From assembly GCA_043820045.1 (NCBI GenBank), contig JBDREF010000046.1, positions 1 to 5,679 of the forward strand: DNA of 5,679 nucleotides, given 5' to 3'. The notes under the pieces are model-generated. The model did not search any database, had not been told where the DNA came from, and saw only the letters and a list, made by a program, of their open reading frames with translations. Made by a program: the position numbers and the translations under genes. The stretch comes from JBDREF01 sp043820045 (GTDB lineage Bacteria > Planctomycetota > Phycisphaerae > Sedimentisphaerales > Anaerobacaceae). This document shows, piece after piece, positions 1 through 4,662 of this stretch. The stretch's first letter is position 1; every line of letters starts with the position of its first letter.

Positions 1-819
1 GACCGGGCCGGTGCCGTCCGCGCCCATCCACCACATTGCGCAGCTCATCACGTGCGCGCCGCGGTCGCGTATCTGGCCGCCACCTGATTCGAGCAGCCAG
101 CGGAACACGCCGTGACAGTATCTCTGGTTGTACGGCCGCCAGCGCAGCGGGCCAAGCCACATGTCCCAGTCCAGCTCCGGCGGCGGATCGCTGTCCGGAA
201 CCGGGTTCTTGTCTTCCGGGCTCGGGTAGTGGAAGCAATCGACCCGGCTGATGTGCCCGATATTGCCGTTGACCAGATACCGATGCGCCAGGTAGGCCTC
301 GGGCTGCGAGCGACCTTGCGAGCCGACCTGGACCGATACCTTGTTCTTCTTCGCCGCGGCGACCATCGCCTTGCCTTCCTCGATGGTGCAGCACGCCGGC
401 TTTTCGACATAGACGTGTTTGCCGCATTCGGCGGCGTGAACCATCTGGACTGCATGCCAGTGGTCGGGCGTTGCTATCACGACCGCATCGATATCCTTGC
501 GCTGCAGGATGTAACGGTAGTCGCGATAGGGCTGCACTCCCGGCCCTGCGGTTTCCAGCGCCTTGGCGAGGCGTTTTTCGTCGATGTCGCAAACCGCCGC
601 GATGTTGACCTCGCTTTTGCCGCGGCGGCTTACCATATCATTCAGGTGGTACCCGCCCATGCCCCCAACTCCGATATGTGCTGTCGTTATTCGTTCGCTT
701 GCGCCTGCTCTGCCGCGCCCGGCCAGGACACCGGAAGGAATCAGGTACGGTACGCTTGCCGCTGCTGCACCGGCGGCCACAAGAAATTCACGCCTGTTAA
801 GTTGATTTGCCTTTTTCAT
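1..819 (-). CDS. Gfo/Idh/MocA family oxidoreductase with Tat signal (C-terminus cut by window edge)
   Basis: NAD(P)-dependent sugar/polyol dehydrogenase-like protein. The first 273 residues are present and the frame is open to base 1; family members usually have about 400-450 residues, so roughly a third is missing. The start is ATG at 819-817, with AAAGG about 10 nt upstream. The N-terminus has a twin-arginine signal (NRREFL at residues 8-13) followed by an Ala-rich hydrophobic stretch (14-33), which suggests export in folded form. The mature Rossmann domain begins with IGVGGMGGYH (49-58), the dinucleotide-binding GxGxxG. TPDHWHA (117-123) and the family hallmark EKP (139-141) follow. The C-terminal domain shows LDWDMWLGP (near 215) and GGGQIRDRGAHV (246-257), with D252 and H256 in the positions of the family's conserved Asp/His. 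It lies 80 bp downstream of the HEAT-repeat gene and probably shares its transcript. The substrate cannot be assigned from sequence. The family call is very secure. Confidence 0.95.
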   Translation of the reverse strand, partial: MKKANQLNRREFLVAAGAAAASVPYLIPSGVLAGRGRAGASERITTAHIGVGGMGGYHLNDMVSRRGKSEVNIAAVCDIDEKRLAKALETAGPGVQPYRDYRYILQRKDIDAVVIATPDHWHAVQMVHAAECGKHVYVEKPACCTIEEGKAMVAAAKKNKVSVQVGSQGRSQPEAYLAHRYLVNGNIGHISRVDCFHYPSPEDKNPVPDSDPPPELDWDMWLGPLRWRPYNQRYCHGVFRWLLESGGGQIRDRGAHVMSCAMWWMGADGTGPV

Positions 820-899
820 CGCTCTATGACCTTTCTGCTTTCATCCCTTTTCAGCGGATAAGCTTTCGACAATATTCGTTCAGCCGTCAAGCCGCGCTT

Positions 900-1538
900 C
901 TAAAGTGGCTTGAGGTTCGTCTGTTTCGTCGGTACCAGCTTCCGGCACGGGTAACCCGTGACCTCTTCGCCGCGTTTTCGCAGCGACTGGGCGATATTCG
1001 GCTTGAACTCTTCGGGCGCTGCCTTCATGCCGGCTTCAAGAGCCGTCACGGCCCTTTTGGCCGGAATTCGCTCGAGCACCATCCGGGCATCCTCGCGCAG
1101 ATCCTTGTTGCTCAGCAACCCTGCAACCGGTTTTATAGAGTTCCTGGCGCCGATTTCCGAGAGCATCCAGAGCACTTCACGTCGAACTGCAACCGGCTGG
1201 CCGTCACCTAACAGCTCCACCAGCTCGGTCTCTACGGCCCTTTTCTCCTTGTTCGCGTCGGGCCGGCCGGTGTGCCGCACGATCTTCCATAAAGCTCGTT
1301 TGGCAGCCCGGGCGACTTCGAGGTCGCTGTCGGTCATAACTTCTGCCAGGGATTTGACCGCCGGTGCGCCCACGGCACCGGCGCCGAGCCATGCTTGCGT
1401 TCGCACCTTGTCGCTACCGTCCTTTAGTCCGGCGAGGAGTTTATCCACCGCGCTATTCCGGGCGGCGTCGGACTGCCGCGCCGTCGCCGCGACAATTCCC
1501 GCTGCGAGCGATGCCTTCTTGAGGTTATTCATAGACAT
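900..1538 (-). CDS. HEAT-repeat domain protein
   Basis: Small all-helical protein of 212 residues, built mainly of about four HEAT/PBS-lyase-type repeats. Approximate positions are 30-63, 64-98, 103-135 and 136-168. Each is a pair of amphipathic helices with the typical spacing, for example KVRTQAWLGAGAVGAPAV (44-61), and EVARAAKRALWKIV (74-87). The C-terminal tail (about 190-212) is basic and contains KLVPTKQTNLKPL, outside the repeats. The first 25 residues are mildly hydrophobic, but I see no convincing signal peptide. Two start codons are close together (MSM). The first, at 1538, is preferred because GAGAAAGGG (1548-1556) sits 9 nt upstream. HEAT repeats are protein-binding scaffolds and no catalytic motif is visible. 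The gene lies upstream of the Tat-exported oxidoreductase in the same orientation behind one good promoter, suggesting co-expression. The specific role is unknown. Confidence 0.9.
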   Translation of the reverse strand: MSMNNLKKASLAAGIVAATARQSDAARNSAVDKLLAGLKDGSDKVRTQAWLGAGAVGAPAVKSLAEVMTDSDLEVARAAKRALWKIVRHTGRPDANKEKRAVETELVELLGDGQPVAVRREVLWMLSEIGARNSIKPVAGLLSNKDLREDARMVLERIPAKRAVTALEAGMKAAPEEFKPNIAQSLRKRGEEVTGYPCRKLVPTKQTNLKPL

Positions 1539-1592
1539 GATTTGCGACCCTTTCTCTTAGATGTTTGCAGATATTATCCGAAACCGCATCAG

Positions 1593-1621
1593 ATTCTACC
1601 CGCCCCCAACGGCCCGGTCAA
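1593..1621 (-). promoter_or_regulatory. Sigma-70-like promoter for the HEAT-repeat / oxidoreductase operon
   Basis: Read on the minus strand, TTGACC (1621-1616) and TAGAAT (1598-1593) are separated by exactly 17 nt. Each hexamer matches the sigma-70 consensus at 5 of 6 positions. The predicted transcript would start near 1586, giving a leader of about 48 nt before the ATG at 1538. No other promoter of similar quality was seen before the oxidoreductase start at 819, so this one probably serves both genes. This is a match by eye; no transcription data were used. Confidence 0.6.
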
Positions 1622-1681
1622 CAATTTATGCTCCAGACCGCCCATGAGACGCCGTTCCAGGTCAGGAAGGAATTCATGAAG

Positions 1682-1692
1682 TCGGATGATCC
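1682..1692 (+). repeat. 11-bp direct repeat, left copy
   Basis: TCGGATGATCC occurs here and again at 3363-3373 in the same orientation. The two copies bracket the only plus-strand gene of the window together with its promoter. This could be a target-site duplication or recombination scar left by cassette insertion. However, a few 11-bp repeats are expected by chance in a window this size, so the biological reading is weak. Confidence 0.25.
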
Positions 1693-1718
1693 AATTACCC
1701 CAGAATAAGATATTGCCC

Positions 1719-1745
1719 TTGACGTTCGAAAACCGATTTGATAAT
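1719..1745 (+). promoter_or_regulatory. Probable promoter of the radical SAM gene
   Basis: TTGACG (1719-1724) and GATAAT (1740-1745) each match the sigma-70 consensus at 5 of 6 positions, with a somewhat short 15-nt spacer. Transcription would begin near 1752, about 30 nt before the ATG at 1782. The element lies inside the open frame that extends back to 1686, which argues that the upstream 32 codons are not part of the protein. Confidence 0.45.
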
Positions 1746-1769
1746 CTGGATCATTCAGTAACTATCAAT

Positions 1770-1778
1770 GAGGACAGG
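1770..1778 (+). promoter_or_regulatory. Ribosome binding site deciding the radical SAM start
   Basis: GAGG (1770-1773) lies 8 nt before the ATG at 1782, the usual Shine-Dalgarno spacing. The alternative in-frame ATG at 1686 has only AAGG about 15 nt upstream. This site therefore favours the shorter protein. Confidence 0.6.
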
Positions 1779-1781
1779 TAT

Positions 1782-3197
1782 ATGCCAAATCTAAAGTACA
1801 AACATGTTCTAGCTCTTAATCCGTATTTCGGGGATGGCACGTCCACCATGGGCATTTTCCCTCCGACCGGCCTGGAGTATATTGTTGCAAGCATGAAGGA
1901 CCTCGTCGGCAAGGTAACATTTCTTGACCTTCGCCATGAAAATGCCTACCAGGATCCCGATGTGTTGAGCCGGTTCATCCGGGCCGAAATCGATCTGCTG
2001 TGCATCAGCATCCGCTGGGATGCGAAGTTCAGGGACATTTGTGATTTTGTCTCGCGACTGCCGGCTGAGGTTACCACCGTTGTCGGAGGTTACAAGGCCA
2101 CACAGGAAGTCGACTACCTGTTTGAGCATTGTCCGAATATCGATATGATCGTGCGCGGCGAGGGCGAAGAGATCATCCAGCGGATCGTCACGGGGGTCAC
2201 GTGCAGGGACATTCGCGGGCTCTCCTATCGAGAGAACGGACGCATCATCCACAACGAGAATCAGCAACTGCCCGACCTCTCGCACATTGCATTTCCCGAC
2301 CGGTCGTTGCGAACGCACGATTACTACTGGTCACAGTGCGGTGCTCGACTCAGCAGGCACACGTTCGACACAGTCCTGACCACCCGGGGATGCCCATTCA
2401 AATGCAAGTTCTGCACGTTCAGCCTCAACCCGCTCGGCCAGAAGCGCAGCTACACGGAACGCCCCCTCGAGTCGGTCATTGAAGAACTCAAGACGATTAC
2501 CGCCGACGTCGTAATGTTCAGCGACGACAATATCTTCACCAATATCAAGCGAAGCGAACAGCTTTGCGATCTGATTATCGAGAACAATATCAGGAAAACC
2601 TTCGCTGTCCAGGCACGAGTTGACATTGCCAGGTACCCGCATATCCTCGCTAAGGCCGAGAAAGCGGGCTTTCGGGTCTTCCTGATCGGGGTCGAGTCCC
2701 CGCACGACCGGATCCTGGGGCAACTTCAGAAAGGCATTACCCAGCAGCAAATCCGGGACGCCTTTGCGGTCCTGACGCAATATAACTTCTTTCTGCACGG
2801 GTACTTCATTTACGGCAACATCGGCGAGACGGAAGAGGAAATGCTTTACATCCCTAAGTTCGCCAAGGAGATCAAGCTGGATTCTATCAATTTTCATAAA
2901 CTCCGCATCGAGAAGTTTTCGCCCCTCAAGGAAGTGGTTGAGTCAACCCCGGGCTACTATTACAAGCGCATCGGCGGCCCCGTCTATTCGGACCGTTACG
3001 GGCCTGCGGAACTCAAAAGCATCCGCAACCGTATCCGCTCGTCGTTCTACGATTTGCCGCAGCTTCTCCATATCGCGCAGAAAGCATGGCAAGTCGGACT
3101 TTTCCGTGGACGCGATTTAACGGTGGCGCTGCCCAATTTACCTCTCCTAATGTATGGGTTGGCCAGACGAAGAAAGCTAAAGAAAAAGAAAAGATAG
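1782..3197 (+). CDS. B12-binding domain-containing radical SAM protein
   Basis: Predicted [4Fe-4S]/SAM radical enzyme of the cobalamin-binding-domain class (BchE/P-methylase-like architecture), 471 residues. The N-terminal ~170 residues form a Rossmann-like B12-binding-type domain: PPTGLEYI near residue 26, VVGGYK around 100-105, and RGEGEE at 125-130. The canonical base-off DxHxxG cobalamin motif is not visible. The radical SAM core starts near 190 with the cluster motif C204-x3-C208-x2-C211 (TTRGCPFKCKFC). FSDDN (246-250), the G303-V-E-S-P segment and HGYFIYGN (339-346) follow, all typical of the core. The C-terminal part has YSDRYGP and an SSFYDLPQLL segment, then a very basic tail (RRRKLKKKKR). 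The open frame reaches back to ATG 1686, but the start at 1782 is preferred because of its ribosome binding site and the promoter at 1719-1745. The gene stands alone between minus-strand genes, so context gives no substrate. Methyl transfer or ring rearrangement on a lipid or other small molecule are both possible. Family secure, reaction unknown. Confidence 0.92.
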   Translation: MPNLKYKHVLALNPYFGDGTSTMGIFPPTGLEYIVASMKDLVGKVTFLDLRHENAYQDPDVLSRFIRAEIDLLCISIRWDAKFRDICDFVSRLPAEVTTVVGGYKATQEVDYLFEHCPNIDMIVRGEGEEIIQRIVTGVTCRDIRGLSYRENGRIIHNENQQLPDLSHIAFPDRSLRTHDYYWSQCGARLSRHTFDTVLTTRGCPFKCKFCTFSLNPLGQKRSYTERPLESVIEELKTITADVVMFSDDNIFTNIKRSEQLCDLIIENNIRKTFAVQARVDIARYPHILAKAEKAGFRVFLIGVESPHDRILGQLQKGITQQQIRDAFAVLTQYNFFLHGYFIYGNIGETEEEMLYIPKFAKEIKLDSINFHKLRIEKFSPLKEVVESTPGYYYKRIGGPVYSDRYGPAELKSIRNRIRSSFYDLPQLLHIAQKAWQVGLFRGRDLTVALPNLPLLMYGLARRRKLKKKKR

Positions 3198-3292
3198 TCC
3201 AACAATATAGAAAAGATGATAGTCGACAAACTCGTTGAAAAACTTCACGTCAGATCGAACTCTACGAAGTTAGTCATAGGCTCTATCCTCTC

Positions 3293-3310
3293 TCGCGTAG
3301 TACTCCGCGA
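3293..3310. repeat. 18-bp near-perfect palindrome in the convergent intergenic region
   Basis: TCGCG (3293-3297) and CGCGA (3306-3310) are inverted repeats. They surround the palindromic core AGTACT (3299-3304), with one mismatched pair (3298/3305). The site lies about 95 bp past the radical SAM stop and 63 bp past the cyclase stop, reading each gene in its own direction. It is not followed directly by a T-run on either strand, so it is not a standard intrinsic terminator. It may be a protein-binding site or a weak bidirectional hairpin. Confidence 0.3.
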
Positions 3311-3362
3311 ATAGATGCGTCGAGATTGGGTTTTTCGAGCGGGCGATAGGCCTACCTGTTGT

Positions 3363-3373
3363 TCGGATGATCC
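3363..3373 (+). repeat. 11-bp direct repeat, right copy
   Basis: Second copy of TCGGATGATCC, matching 1682-1692. It ends exactly one base before the cyclase stop codon (3374-3376). Together the two copies bound a segment of about 1.7 kb carrying the radical SAM gene. Chance occurrence is quite possible. Confidence 0.25.
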
Positions 3374-4498
3374 TTAGTTTATGTCGGAGATGTCGCCATT
3401 GGGCGTGCCGACAAGGTAGATTCTGTTCTTGCCGCTACGTTTGGCTTCCAGCAGGGCCTTGTCGGCCTGCTGAAAAAGCTCCACGTTGGTCCGGCCGTCG
3501 CGCGGGAAGCTTGCCAGGCCGCCGCTTATTGTCAGCACTCCCTTGCCGGCCGGTCCTAATCCGCCCAGCGTAGACAATTCGGCTTTCTCCAACTCTTCGA
3601 CGAACCTTTTCGCTATGAAGACCGCTTCGGTGGGGTGGCCGGCGCTTGTCGAGCGCCTGTCCGAAGCCGCCGGTCCGAGGCTGGAGGCCGGATGTCTGTC
3701 TTCTGTTTTTCGGTCTCTGTCCTGCGGCCTCTGTCTTGGGCTGCGCGGATCATCCCAGAAGACGACCGCGAATTCGTCGCCGCCTACTCTGCCGACGACA
3801 TCGTGCGCCCGGCAGCAGCGCCGCATCAGAACGGCGGCCTGTTTTAAAATCTCGTCGCCGGCGCCGTGGCCGTAAACATCGTTATAATGTTTGAAGTTGT
3901 CGATGTCGAACACGAGCACTGTCACCTGTCCGTTTTCGTCCCTGGCGTGCTCGATGATCTGGCGGGAGAATTCCATGATATATCTTCTGTTCTTCAGGCC
4001 CGTCAGGTCGTCCTCGGTAGCTAACCGCTCGAGGTGCCTTATTCTCGCTTCCGTTGTTGTCTCGGGTTCGGCGGAGGGAGCGGCCGCAGGTTTCGGCCGG
4101 GCATGAGCGACTGTAACGGCTTCGCAGATATTGTCCGCCCGGACCGGGCAGATCAAATAATTGTCCGCGAGGCTCGATCCGTTGTAAGGCGAGCCGACCA
4201 GTTGTATCGCTATCGGCTCCTCGTACATTTGTGCCAGCAGGATGATTCTCGCATCGGATCGGTCCCGCAGGGCTTTGAGGGCGGAACTCAACCTTGCTGA
4301 GATTCCGTGCATAACGATAGCGATTGCCGCGAAGCGGTTTTTGCCTGCGGCGTCGATAGCGTCCGGCAGATTGGAAAGGACCTGGCAGCTCGCCTCCGCC
4401 GCGGCGTGCGAATCCAGGAAGGCTCTGCGAGGATCGCCCACCAGAAGGATTCTGCGCGCGTCTGCATCGTCGGAGACTTGTTTATCAGCGGCACTCAT
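3374..4498 (-). CDS. Diguanylate cyclase with degenerate receiver-like N-terminus
   Basis: Cytosolic enzyme predicted to make cyclic di-GMP from two GTP, 374 residues. Residues 15-132 have the hydrophobic strand/helix pattern of a response-regulator receiver (RRILLVGD at 15-22). Where the phospho-accepting Asp is expected after the third strand (AIAIVMHG, 58-65) there is no Asp, so it is probably not phosphorylated. A Pro/Ala-rich linker (133-150) precedes a GGDEF domain (about 160-366). The domain contains TEDDLTGLKNRR (161-172), the metal-binding FDIDNFK (197-203), YGHGAGDE (209-216), the active-site loop GGDEF (239-243), and LTISGGLASFP (322-332). An inhibitory-site RxxD (R230, D233) lies five residues before GGDEF, so product inhibition is likely. 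Residues about 251-288 are a low-complexity insert in a loop after the active site, described separately. The start at 4498 has GAGG 9 nt and AGGG 4 nt upstream. The gene is monocistronic by spacing, 164 bp after the next gene upstream, with its own promoter-like element. Confidence 0.94.
   Translation of the reverse strand: MSAADKQVSDDADARRILLVGDPRRAFLDSHAAAEASCQVLSNLPDAIDAAGKNRFAAIAIVMHGISARLSSALKALRDRSDARIILLAQMYEEPIAIQLVGSPYNGSSLADNYLICPVRADNICEAVTVAHARPKPAAAPSAEPETTTEARIRHLERLATEDDLTGLKNRRYIMEFSRQIIEHARDENGQVTVLVFDIDNFKHYNDVYGHGAGDEILKQAAVLMRRCCRAHDVVGRVGGDEFAVVFWDDPRSPRQRPQDRDRKTEDRHPASSLGPAASDRRSTSAGHPTEAVFIAKRFVEELEKAELSTLGGLGPAGKGVLTISGGLASFPRDGRTNVELFQQADKALLEAKRSGKNRIYLVGTPNGDISDIN
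3635..3748 (-). repeat. In-frame low-complexity repeat insert within the GGDEF domain
   Basis: This stretch encodes residues 251-288 of the cyclase, between GGDEFAVVFWDD and the helix EAVFIAKRF. On the minus strand, 3694-3735 has a 7-nt period. GACAGAG occurs at 3735-3729 and 3721-3715, AACAGAA at 3707-3701 and GACAGAC at 3700-3694, with diverged units between. All four ACAGA cores fall on multiples of 7 nt. Three 7-nt units make 21 nt, so the protein shows a 7-residue echo (RQRPQDR then DRKTEDR). The second half is Ser/Pro/Ala-rich and includes a 6-bp-stem, 5-nt-loop hairpin at 3641-3657. It looks like an interspersed repeat tolerated in a surface loop. The exact boundaries are uncertain. 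Confidence 0.6.
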
Positions 4499-4552
4499 CT
4501 ATCCCTGCCTCAAGTAAAACGTTCCGGCCGAGCCCGGCGAGGAGCGCAAACA

Positions 4553-4570
4553 ATGTATCGGCCAATACAT
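4553..4570. promoter_or_regulatory. 18-bp palindrome at the cyclase transcription start, candidate operator
   Basis: ATGTAT (4553-4558) and ATACAT (4565-4570) are perfect inverted repeats around CGGCCA, whose central GGCC is itself palindromic. Only one pair in the 18 bp (4559/4564) fails to match. It directly abuts the proposed -10 box of the cyclase promoter and covers the expected start of transcription, a typical position for a repressor operator. The regulator is unknown. Confidence 0.4.
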
Positions 4571-4598
4571 ATGCTAACAGAATGCGGCGAAAAGTCAA
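4571..4598 (-). promoter_or_regulatory. Probable promoter of the diguanylate cyclase gene
   Basis: On the minus strand, TTGACT (4598-4593, 5 of 6 consensus) is followed after 16 nt by TAGCAT (4576-4571, 4 of 6). TGT directly before the -10 gives an extended -10 (TGn). Transcription would start near 4564, within the palindrome at 4553-4570, giving a leader of about 65 nt before the ATG at 4498. Confidence 0.45.
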
Positions 4599-4662
4599 CT
4601 CGAATCCGCCCGGCCAGGTGATTGTCGAGCCTTGCCCGCCGCAGAAGACAGCGTCACAGCCG

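Noticed and set aside
112..861. Long plus-strand open frame of 249 codons opposite the oxidoreductase
   Set aside because: The minus strand here encodes a clear Gfo/Idh/MocA protein with all family motifs. The plus frame has no recognisable motif and is a shadow of GC-biased codon use.
958..1560. Plus-strand open frame of 200 codons opposite the HEAT-repeat gene
   Set aside because: Antisense shadow: its Ser/Ala/Arg-rich sequence has no domain pattern, whereas the minus strand has repeats, a ribosome binding site and a promoter.
1686..1781. N-terminal extension of the radical SAM protein from the ATG at 1686
   Set aside because: Poor ribosome binding site spacing, a promoter-like element inside it, and a well-placed GAGG before the ATG at 1782. 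The extension shows no domain features.
2331..2897. Minus-strand open frame of 188 codons inside the radical SAM gene (and a similar one at 1809-2318)
   Set aside because: The plus strand carries the unmistakable radical SAM core across this stretch; the antisense frames are shadows.
3241..3271. Inverted repeat AACTTC / GAAGTT after the radical SAM stop, considered as a terminator
   Set aside because: Only a 6-bp, AT-rich stem with a 19-nt loop and no T-run after it; too weak to call.
3635..3894. Plus-strand open frames opposite the GGDEF insert (for example 3646-3894), considered as a separate small gene
   Set aside because: They run antisense to conserved GGDEF motifs, and their sequence is just the complement of the low-complexity repeat.
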